A stretch of 64,000 nucleotides of DNA from Idiomarina sp. A28L (GTDB taxonomy: Bacteria > Pseudomonadota > Gammaproteobacteria > Enterobacterales > Alteromonadaceae): assembly GCF_000218785.1 (NCBI RefSeq), contig NZ_AFPO01000013.1:89169-153168 (forward strand), in the 5' to 3' direction. The notes under the pieces are model-generated. The model did not search any database. It saw nothing but the letters and a program-made list of their open reading frames with translations, and had not been told where the DNA came from. This document shows positions 57,604 through 64,000 of this stretch, one piece after another (position 1 is the first letter of the stretch; each line of letters begins with the position of its first letter). The translations under genes were made by a program, and so were the position numbers.

Positions 57604-58940
57604 TGCGAATAGCTAAACTTGCGGCTGCAAGCCTTCTGAGCCGAAAATCAAATGCTGTGCTTACGCTTATGGCCATTGCCATCAGCGTAATGTTGCTGCT
57701 CGGGGTTGAACGCGTAAGCCAAGAAACGCGCTCAGGATTTGCCAACACTATATCTGGCACCGATTTAATTGTTGGTGCACGCAGCGGCTCCGTTAACTTA
57801 TTACTTTATTCCGTATTTCATATTGGTAACCCTACCAATAATATCACTTGGAATACCTACCAGCATTGGGCAAACAATAGCCAAGTAGCTTGGAGCGTGC
57901 CTATTGCATTGGGCGATAGCGTTCGAGGTTTCCCAGTAGTAGCCACAGAGCCTGCTTTCTTTGAGCATTTTCGTTACGCCCAACAACAACCATTAGAATT
58001 CGCTGAAGGCCAAGCCTTTCAGCGCCGCGAAGCCGTTATTGGCGCAGAAGTTGCGCGCCAACTTAGCTTACAAGTGGGTAGCAACCTTATTATCGCTCAC
58101 GGCACCGGCAGCATAAGCTTCCATGAACATGATGATCACCCTATGCAAATTGCAGGAGTGTTAGAACGTACAGGCACCCCGGTTGATCAGGCTATTTATA
58201 TTGGCCTTCGCGATCTTGATATGATGCATGGCGGCACAGATGATCACGCTCATGATGAGCATGAAGGTCATGAACATACGGGCCATGAGCATAATGAAGA
58301 TGATCACCATGAACATGAACACCAAAATCATAACACTCACCAACATCATGAACATGAAGGCAGTAGCCAAGTTGCCGAGCCACCAATTCCCGGAATAAGT
58401 GCATTTTTTGTAGGTTTGCAAAGTAAACCGCGTGCCATATTCATGCAACGCGAAATCAATACTTACCGCGAAGAACCGCTTACGGCCATTATGCCGGGTT
58501 CAACACTGCACGAGCTTTGGCGCACGCTAAGCGGCTTTGAACGGGCTCTTTCGGTGGTATCAGGATTCGTGTTGTTGGCAGGCCTACTCGGCATGTTGGC
58601 AACTATATTGGCTAGCTTACGTGAACGCCGCCGGGAAATGGCCGTGCTGCGTTCTATCGGCGCTGGCCCCGGCACCATATTCACTTTACTAGTAAGTGAA
58701 ACCATGGTTTTAACTCTGGCTGGAATGGCGGTTGGTGTAGGTTTACTTTACGGCTTCATTTTCGCGTTAGCACCGTGGATTCAATCAAGCTTCGGTATCG
58801 TGGTGGAACTAAGCGGTATTTCTAATGCCGAATGGTTGCGCCTTGCTGTAGTGTTTGTTGCCGGTTTCTTGATTAGCTTAATTCCAGCTTGGCGAGCTTA
58901 TCGTAATTCGCTAAGCGATGGTTTATCCATGAGGGTATAG
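57603..58940 (+). CDS. FtsX-type ABC permease with a histidine-rich extracytoplasmic loop
   Basis: The 445-residue permease has an N-terminal membrane segment (about 16-36), a large MacB-type extracytoplasmic domain, and three C-terminal segments (ALSVVSGFVLLAGLLGML, LTLAGMAVGVGLLYGFIFAL and LAVVFVAGFLISLIPAW). Residues 209-251 are an inserted run with 17 His plus many Asp and Glu, and a smaller HEHDDH lies near 177. Such runs bind zinc or related metals, so a metal transport or sensing role is inferred. It starts on the last base of the ATPase gene and abuts the DUF3299 gene. Confidence 0.85.
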   Translation: MRIAKLAAASLLSRKSNAVLTLMAIAISVMLLLGVERVSQETRSGFANTISGTDLIVGARSGSVNLLLYSVFHIGNPTNNITWNTYQHWANNSQVAWSVPIALGDSVRGFPVVATEPAFFEHFRYAQQQPLEFAEGQAFQRREAVIGAEVARQLSLQVGSNLIIAHGTGSISFHEHDDHPMQIAGVLERTGTPVDQAIYIGLRDLDMMHGGTDDHAHDEHEGHEHTGHEHNEDDHHEHEHQNHNTHQHHEHEGSSQVAEPPIPGISAFFVGLQSKPRAIFMQREINTYREEPLTAIMPGSTLHELWRTLSGFERALSVVSGFVLLAGLLGMLATILASLRERRREMAVLRSIGAGPGTIFTLLVSETMVLTLAGMAVGVGLLYGFIFALAPWIQSSFGIVVELSGISNAEWLRLAVVFVAGFLISLIPAWRAYRNSLSDGLSMRV

Positions 58941-59432
58941 ATGAGAATTTTAAAGCAAATAGGTTTATTCAGCGCAGCTACAATATGCCTAGCGGCATTC
59001 GCGGCGCAGGCAGATGTTCGTGAATTAAAATGGAATGAACTTAAGCCTTCTGATTGGGAAGCCCCGGCGGTGCGTGACCCAATATTCTATGAACAAAATC
59101 CTGATCTGCAAGTACAAACTGAGCTTGATGCCCCGGTTGTTCCCGAATTGGATGGCTTAAAAGTAAAAATTCCCGGTTATGTAGTACAACTCGAAGGCGA
59201 TGATCGCCGTATAACTGAGTTCTTACTTGTACCTTACTTTGGCGCTTGCATTCATGTGCCACCGCCACCGCCAAACCAGATCATTCACGTTACTTTTCCA
59301 GAAGGCGTGCCTTATCCAGTAACTTACGATGCTGTTTGGGTAACCGGAACCATTACCGTTGAACACAGGGATTCAGATTTAGCTCTTGTTGGATATCAAA
59401 TGGAAGCCGACGCGGTAATTTCTTACTTCTAA
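58941..59432 (+). CDS. Exported DUF3299 protein
   Basis: The 163-residue product has a signal peptide (cleavage after AQA near 24) and a small beta domain: KIPGYVVQLEGDDRRITEFL, then VPYFGACIHVPPPPPNQIIH, the DUF3299 signature with its conserved Cys and Pro run, and VWVTGTITVEH. The ATG directly follows the TAG of the permease gene. DUF3299 proteins accompany metal-linked ABC operons in Vibrio and Pseudomonas; their biochemical role is unknown. A good terminator follows. Confidence 0.87.
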   Translation: MRILKQIGLFSAATICLAAFAAQADVRELKWNELKPSDWEAPAVRDPIFYEQNPDLQVQTELDAPVVPELDGLKVKIPGYVVQLEGDDRRITEFLLVPYFGACIHVPPPPPNQIIHVTFPEGVPYPVTYDAVWVTGTITVEHRDSDLALVGYQMEADAVISYF

Positions 59433-59450
59433 TCGTAAACTCCGAATACA

Positions 59451-59482
59451 AAAAAGGGCTCTTCAAATTGAAGTGCCCTTTT
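59451..59482. terminator. Bidirectional terminator after the DUF3299 gene
   Basis: AAAAGGGC (59452-59459) pairs with GCCCTTTT (59475-59482), with a second inner stem CTTCAA/TTGAAG. It sits between converging genes ending at 59432 and 59495. Confidence 0.88.
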
Positions 59483-59494
59483 CGGTTTCGATCT

Positions 59495-60220
59495 TTAGAA
59501 ACGTATCGATAAGCTAGCAAATGGCCCAGTAAAATCATACTGATAGCGGGTCATAAAAGTGGTTGTATCGTCAAAATCTATTTTTATCGAACGATACCCA
59601 ACACTTAGATAACCATCAAAAGCGAGAGAATCAAGAAAACGATAGCGAACAGCGCCTTGAATATCGTGCAAATCATTATCGCCAAACGAACCAAAGTGGC
59701 CTTCGGCAACCACTGAAAGGCCGCTAAACGGCAAGCCAGCGGCGAGTTTCAAGTAAGCCGATACAACATCTTCATCAATTTCCCAAAACGGCTGATGAGT
59801 CATACCCAAGTTTGGAGCCACATAACCATCAAATTGTTTTAAACTTGCTCCAAAGTGAATAGCCACTACATCATTATCAAATGGAGCATAAAACAACGTA
59901 TAGGTTTCATGGCTCAAATCGATACTAATGGTTTCAAAGGTATTGTAATCACCCGTAAACTTGAGCTCTTGGGTTTCAAATTTAAAGTTAGGAATCAAAG
60001 GTATAAAATGAGTTAGCGTAACGCCGAAACCTAGTTGTCCCGATTTTTTCCAATCATAAATATCACCGCTATCTAGCGTTTGTGCATAAGTATGATAACC
60101 ACCCGCATCAGCTTGCCAATATTGTGCTTCCGCCTCTAAACTAAATAACACATCAGCTGAAACTGGTGCAGATAGCGCAACTAAACAAGTTGCAGCAGTA
60201 ATACTTAACATCTTTTTCAT
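59495..60220 (-). CDS. Outer-membrane beta-barrel protein (TIGR04219-like)
   Basis: The 241-residue product has a signal peptide (MKKMLSITAATCLVALSAPVSA, cleavage after VSA) and a run of alternating aromatic and polar strands ending in FASLSIRF, a typical outer-membrane C-terminus with final Phe. It recalls the TIGR04219 family of Alteromonadales and Vibrio, of unknown function. The ATG at 60220 is chosen because it starts the signal peptide; an upstream ATG at 60238 would add six residues and sits too close to its AGGA. Confidence 0.82.
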   Translation of the reverse strand: MKKMLSITAATCLVALSAPVSADVLFSLEAEAQYWQADAGGYHTYAQTLDSGDIYDWKKSGQLGFGVTLTHFIPLIPNFKFETQELKFTGDYNTFETISIDLSHETYTLFYAPFDNDVVAIHFGASLKQFDGYVAPNLGMTHQPFWEIDEDVVSAYLKLAAGLPFSGLSVVAEGHFGSFGDNDLHDIQGAVRYRFLDSLAFDGYLSVGYRSIKIDFDDTTTFMTRYQYDFTGPFASLSIRF

Positions 60221-60384
60221 CGGTTTAAGTTTCTCCATTTCCTAAAAGTTTTTAATTAAGCTTCAATGCTTCGAACTCTACAAGTTTACCAATTAAATGC
60301 AAAACTTTTACGAGTATTTTACTTATTAATCCGATGGTTAATAACTATTATGTTTAATCACAACACCAATTAGTGGCTACTATC

Positions 60385-60828
60385 TTAGTTGCGAACTAGA
60401 GCTTTTACCGGAGTTCTAATTGTTATTTCATTGCCATCACTAAATATGAGAGTTACATCATGGTATTCGCCGATAACCAATGGGGCCGTTAAGCCGATTA
60501 GCATCAAATGATATCCGCCTGGTTGCAGCGAAACAGTTTCACCCGCTGGAACCACAAGAGCTTCCATCTGCTCCATGCGCATTTGTTCACCTTCGCGCAC
60601 GTGCTGATGAATCTCGATATCACCAGCAATGGGGCTGCTAGCAGCAACTAAAAGAACATCTTGATCACCACTGTTACGCAAAACACCAAAACCAGCACCA
60701 TTCGGTTGCCCTGGAATACTTTCGCGTAACCATAAGCTTTCAATCTCAACTTCGGCAAAGGCCGGCGATACTGTGGCTAGTAGGCCGATGCAAAGGCTAG
60801 TGATTGCGAGAGTGAATATTTTACGCAT
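60385..60828 (-). CDS. Periplasmic copper chaperone PCu(A)C
   Basis: PCu(A)C proteins deliver Cu(I) to the CuA site of cytochrome oxidase. The 147-residue product has a signal peptide ending AFA (25) and the full metal motif: His74, Met85, His107 and Met109, which fits H-X10-M-X21-H-X-M exactly. AGGAAA precedes the ATG. A small membrane-protein gene lies 45 bp upstream on the same strand and could share its transcript. No Sco gene is adjacent in this window. Confidence 0.93.
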   Translation of the reverse strand: MRKIFTLAITSLCIGLLATVSPAFAEVEIESLWLRESIPGQPNGAGFGVLRNSGDQDVLLVAASSPIAGDIEIHQHVREGEQMRMEQMEALVVPAGETVSLQPGGYHLMLIGLTAPLVIGEYHDVTLIFSDGNEITIRTPVKALVRN

Positions 60829-60873
60829 GTTAATTTCCTGTTTGTTTTTATCAGGAAATCACTTTAACCAATT

Positions 60874-61167
60874 TTACGCGGTTTGGGTACGGTTTCGGCT
60901 AAAAATCCATACCACTAAGGCGATTAATAAGATTGGCCAAAACAAACTAAAGCCTACAAGCACTAACACCGCTGAAGCGATCGCTACAGCTAAAACGGTA
61001 CTACCGAAGAGTGCAATACCTACCGCAAACGCAACGCCTGCAAGCAACGCAACTACGAACACCGGTACAACAACTACCGCAAGCAAGCTAATAATGAAAC
61101 CAACCAGCGTTGGCCCAAAGACTGCTAGTAATGCCACCATTAATAAAATCAATAAAAACGTTTTCAT
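60874..61167 (-). CDS. Small hydrophobic membrane protein
   Basis: The 97-residue product is almost wholly hydrophobic, with three or four membrane segments (MKTFLLILLMVALLAVFGPT, ISLLAVVVVPVFVVALLAG, TVLAVAIASAVLVLVGFSLF, WPILLIALVVWIF) and a short basic end SRNRTQTA. I do not recognise a family. AGGAG lies seven bases before the ATG. It is immediately upstream of the copper chaperone gene; its role is unknown, and a shared transcript is an inference. Confidence 0.7.
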   Translation of the reverse strand: MKTFLLILLMVALLAVFGPTLVGFIISLLAVVVVPVFVVALLAGVAFAVGIALFGSTVLAVAIASAVLVLVGFSLFWPILLIALVVWIFSRNRTQTA

Positions 61168-61338
61168 GCCGTTCTCCTAGATAGGTACTACCCATTGTTA
61201 GATAGCTTTTCATTTCTAGAATAGTTACTGCAGATTCCGTGCCAAACTTAAAAATTCGATTAAGAGCCTAATATGTAACGTTTTGGAGCTATAAAACGGA
61301 AGCATCGCGAGGCAAAGCCCACTCTCTTTAGGTTTCTA

Positions 61339-61372
61339 TTAGTGTTTTTTACTAATATTTAGTGTTTTTTAC
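61339..61372. repeat. Direct repeat TTAGTGTTTTTTAC
   Basis: The 14-mer occurs at 61339-61352 and again at 61359-61372, a 20-bp period. It lies in the 279-bp space between the small membrane protein and the TonB receptor terminator, upstream of the former. Two helical turns apart, it could be a regulator binding pair. Confidence 0.55.
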
Positions 61373-61387
61373 ATATTAGGTTCCACC

Positions 61388-61420
61388 AAAAAAAAAGCAG
61401 CCTAGAAACGTTAGGCTGCT
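61388..61420 (-). terminator. Terminator after the TonB-dependent receptor gene
   Basis: AGCAGCCTA (61396-61404) pairs with TAGGCTGCT (61412-61420). The minus strand continues with nine T (complement of A at 61388-61396), so it serves the receptor gene. Confidence 0.92.
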
Positions 61421-61446
61421 TATCATTTCGATTAATTTTGGGTAAC

Positions 61447-63849
61447 TTAGAAGCGGTAGCTCACTTCCGCGTAGTAGTAACCGCCATTAAAGCCAAACGG
61501 CGCATTGGTATTCGGGTAAAGAAAAATTCCATTAAATTGGTTCTCTGGTAGTTGCTTATCTGGGTACGTATCAAACAGGTTTTGCGCACCCACTCTAACT
61601 GCAACGGATTCTGTAGCTTGATATCGGAACGATAGATCAGCTATCCACTTTCCGCTGAAAGTAGTTTGAGTGCCTGAGTTGTTTTCCAGAATATAATCAC
61701 CGAAATAACTAAATGCTAGGTGCGTTTGTAACTTATCGTAATCATGAGTTAACGATAAAGTACCGCTGTTTCTAGGAACAGAGCGTGTCATGCGCGTTTG
61801 CTCTACACCATTAAACAACTTATCTTCCAAACCGTCCAAGATTTGCGGGAGATTTACCGCATCAATCTTAGTTTTGTTATAACCATAAGCGGCTTGGGCA
61901 CGCAGGCTTCCGTATTCTGCGAGATCATATTCCTTAGCAAGCACAACATCGAGGCCACGAGTGGTGGTATCAACGGCATTAATGAAGAACCGAGCATTAT
62001 CAGCACCAGCCACAGCTAATGCATCGGCAACCGCGGCAGAATCACTTGGAATCAATGAACTCGAGAGAATAATCCGGTCATCAATTTCAATTTGGTATGC
62101 ATCTACCGTGAGTGATAAACCGTTGTAACCATTCCAAACTATACCAGCACTGAAGCTTTGTGATTCTTCGGGTTGTAAAGCGCCTACCTCTAGTTCACGT
62201 GCTACATCACTTAAGTTATTGAAGGTACCCGATTGCTCCGGAACTAATTCACCATCACGGTTTACGAACAGCGTAGAGATGTTAGTAAAATACAGTTGCT
62301 GTACACCAGGAGCACGGAAGCCTGTATTCGCCGTTGCTCGCACAGCTAATTGATCAGTTAACGCATAGCGCCCTGATACCTTCCAGCTGGTGTTATTACC
62401 AAAATCAGAATAATCTTCATAACGTAAAGCAGCTGCCCATTGGAAGTTTTCAGTTAGTTGGTTTTCTAGCTCTACATATAAACCGGTATTATCGCGCGAT
62501 TCATTAATTTCTGAATCAGGGCGGAACCCAGTAAAGCCTTGGCTACCTGCTGCACGATTATCAAAGCCACCATCTTCATAAGAAGCAGGCTCACCGGCCT
62601 TAATTTGGTAGCCATTTTCACGATAGCTTACGCCCAGCGCCACGGATAAATCAGAGTAGTTATAGAACTCATATAAGCGTGAAATCTCAAAACTAGCATT
62701 AAGTTCATCATGTACTAATGTACCTGCATCAAACTCTGTTTGTGATGCGGCACCAAATGATGCATTTAATGAGTTTTCTAGGCGATAATTGAACTCACTT
62801 TCGCCATACACAATTGAGGCATCCGCAAACCAGCTCCCGAGGTCAAACCGATATCCAGCAGCAATAGAGGTATCGTTCGTATCTGGTGATAATAACGGCA
62901 AGAAGCCATCTGGGTATACATCTGTGACGTTACGACCATCTAATGCTCTACGATAAAATGCACCAGATTTTGTAGTGCGCTCACTAAAGCCGCCAAATGA
63001 ATATAGTTCACCTGTTCCAACTTCATATTCGGCATTAAAGAACAACCCTACGTTCTCAAATTCTGCATCACCAACGTGATGGCTTCTACGATCGAAAGTT
63101 GCCTCACGGGGATCAGGTTCGCCATCAACTAGTGGGTATTGCTGGCGAGGATCTAAACCAGCACGGTTTGTTCTCCCCTTATCGTGATACTCTCCAGAAA
63201 ATACAATTGACCCACGATTATTAAGGTTTACACCAAAACTTCCATGAAGCTTAACTTGCTCGCCATCGCCTTCGTAAGTTTGGCCAACACTAAGGCTGAG
63301 GTCACCGCCTTGGGCGTTGTCCTTCAATACGATGTTTATAACACCTGCTATTGCATCCGAACCATATTGCGCAGATGCGCCATCACGTAGAACTTCAATA
63401 CGTTTAATTGCGGAAATTGGAATGGCGTTTAAATCGGCATTTGAGCTACCACGGCCGGTAGTACCGTTTAAGTGCACAAGAGAACTGCTGTGCCGGCGCT
63501 TACCGTTCACCAATACCAGTGTATGATCGGGCGATAGCCCTCGCAATGACGCAGGGCGAACCGCATCAGAGCCATCGGTAATAGACGATGTAGGAAAATT
63601 AAAGCTAGGCACGGCGTATTGCAGTGCTTTTGCAGTTTCTGTAAAGCCTGCGGCTACAAGATCTTCAGCGGAAATAATGTCTACCGGCGCCGAGCCCTCT
63701 GTTGCGGTACGCACACTTAAGCGCGAACCAATCACTTGAATGCGTTCAGGGTCAGATGCCTGGGCTGTGGTGTTTGCATCTTGCGAATAAGCAATTGCAG
63801 GAATGGATACAATAGATGCTATTGCGATACTAATCGTTGTTTTTTTCAT
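61447..63849 (-). CDS. TonB-dependent outer-membrane receptor
   Basis: The 800-residue product has a signal peptide (MKKTTISIAIASIVSIPAIA, cleavage near YSQ), a TonB-box-like ERIQVIGS, a plug domain (about 45-170, PASLRGLSPDHTLVLVNGKR and VLRDGASAQYGSDAIAGVIN) and a 22-strand barrel ending YYYAEVSYRF with terminal Phe. It imports an unknown substrate such as a siderophore, vitamin or glycan; no partner gene in the window reveals which. GAGGG precedes the ATG at 63849; an in-frame GTG at 63864 overlaps that site. An 8-bp dyad lies directly upstream. Confidence 0.93.
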   Translation of the reverse strand: MKKTTISIAIASIVSIPAIAYSQDANTTAQASDPERIQVIGSRLSVRTATEGSAPVDIISAEDLVAAGFTETAKALQYAVPSFNFPTSSITDGSDAVRPASLRGLSPDHTLVLVNGKRRHSSSLVHLNGTTGRGSSNADLNAIPISAIKRIEVLRDGASAQYGSDAIAGVINIVLKDNAQGGDLSLSVGQTYEGDGEQVKLHGSFGVNLNNRGSIVFSGEYHDKGRTNRAGLDPRQQYPLVDGEPDPREATFDRRSHHVGDAEFENVGLFFNAEYEVGTGELYSFGGFSERTTKSGAFYRRALDGRNVTDVYPDGFLPLLSPDTNDTSIAAGYRFDLGSWFADASIVYGESEFNYRLENSLNASFGAASQTEFDAGTLVHDELNASFEISRLYEFYNYSDLSVALGVSYRENGYQIKAGEPASYEDGGFDNRAAGSQGFTGFRPDSEINESRDNTGLYVELENQLTENFQWAAALRYEDYSDFGNNTSWKVSGRYALTDQLAVRATANTGFRAPGVQQLYFTNISTLFVNRDGELVPEQSGTFNNLSDVARELEVGALQPEESQSFSAGIVWNGYNGLSLTVDAYQIEIDDRIILSSSLIPSDSAAVADALAVAGADNARFFINAVDTTTRGLDVVLAKEYDLAEYGSLRAQAAYGYNKTKIDAVNLPQILDGLEDKLFNGVEQTRMTRSVPRNSGTLSLTHDYDKLQTHLAFSYFGDYILENNSGTQTTFSGKWIADLSFRYQATESVAVRVGAQNLFDTYPDKQLPENQFNGIFLYPNTNAPFGFNGGYYYAEVSYRF

Positions 63850-63863
63850 GATGTTTTCCCTCA

Positions 63864-63891
63864 CTTACATTTTATTTACTACTAATGTAAG
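63864..63891. promoter_or_regulatory. Inverted repeat upstream of the TonB receptor
   Basis: CTTACATT (63864-63871) and AATGTAAG (63884-63891) are perfect 8-bp arms around a 12-bp spacer. It ends about 14 bp before the start codon and abuts the ribosome site, so it could be an operator or a leader hairpin. It does not resemble a Fur box. Confidence 0.5.
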
Positions 63892-64000
63892 AACAATCTA
63901 ACAGGGAAAACCACAAAACAACAAGACCAGTTCAGACCAAAGTATAGCGGAAAAGTATAACAACTTAACTGCATATAGCTAAATTAATGTTTAAAAACAG

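Noticed and set aside
58161-58448. Met- and His-rich minus-strand frames inside the permease gene
   Set aside because: They are by-products of the CAT/ATG-rich DNA encoding the histidine loop on the plus strand.
1-64000. tRNA or rRNA genes, insertion sequences, prophage, integron or attachment sites
   Set aside because: No cloverleaf sequences, transposase or integrase motifs, or flanking repeats were seen. The accessory island at 4076-7965 has no mobility gene.

Overview
The window looks like chromosomal DNA from a marine gammaproteobacterium of the Alteromonadales, most probably an Idiomarina-type organism. That placement is an inference from gene content, gene order (epd-tkt, lptD-surA-pdxA-rsmA-apaG-apaH, dksA-gluQ-pcnB-folK-panB-panC, mpl/fbp) and moderate GC; no 16S rRNA gene is present. 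I found no rRNA, tRNA, CRISPR array, phage or insertion sequence.

Layout. 1-4063: central carbon metabolism and SAM synthesis (epd partial, tkt, metK with a MetJ-like operator). 4076-7965: an accessory island of five genes: a small DUF5670-type membrane protein, a cytoplasmic PRC-barrel protein, two Crp/Fnr-type regulators and a periplasmic double PRC-barrel protein. A near-identical element, TAGCGCAC(A/G)GAGC, recurs in the upstream regions of these genes. 8106-10048: an ABC-2 exporter pair. 10151-14413: rsmE-gshB-yqgE-ruvX, then phoH. 14556-17077: rluA, murU, amgK. 17184-23953: the outer-membrane, vitamin B6 and ribosome operon lptD to apaH. 23983-32000: tyrS, mepM-anmK, pepQ, a small exported protein, a DUF6776-like gene with erpA, and hemJ. 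32062-43452: pyrB, hemL, maeA, mrcB, hrpB, pepB, sfsA. 43595-50401: dksA, gluQ, pcnB, folK, panB, panC and convergent panP. 50391-55049: a TrmB-like methyltransferase, yadGH, ubiX, mpl. 55230-59432: fbp, then ppa followed at 8 bp by an ABC ATPase, a permease with a histidine-rich loop and a DUF3299 protein. 59495-63849: an outer-membrane protein, a PCu(A)C copper chaperone, a small membrane protein and a TonB-dependent receptor.

How genes work together. MepM cuts peptidoglycan, and AnmK, AmgK, MurU and Mpl recycle the fragments back to precursors. PanB, PanC and PanP together supply pantothenate, with PanP (PLP aspartate decarboxylase) beside panC where E. coli has panD. The ppa-linked ABC/DUF3299 genes resemble the Zrg zinc-uptake genes of Vibrio without the periplasmic binding protein. 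The PCu(A)C chaperone, small membrane protein and receptor form a separate envelope group.

The most interesting observations are the shared upstream element of the PRC/Crp-Fnr island, the probable AUU start codon of pcnB, the mutually exclusive hairpins in the pyrB leader, the histidine-rich ABC permease operon tied to ppa, and an in-frame 18-bp tandem repeat at the end of amgK. All calls come from reading the sequence; no database search was run.
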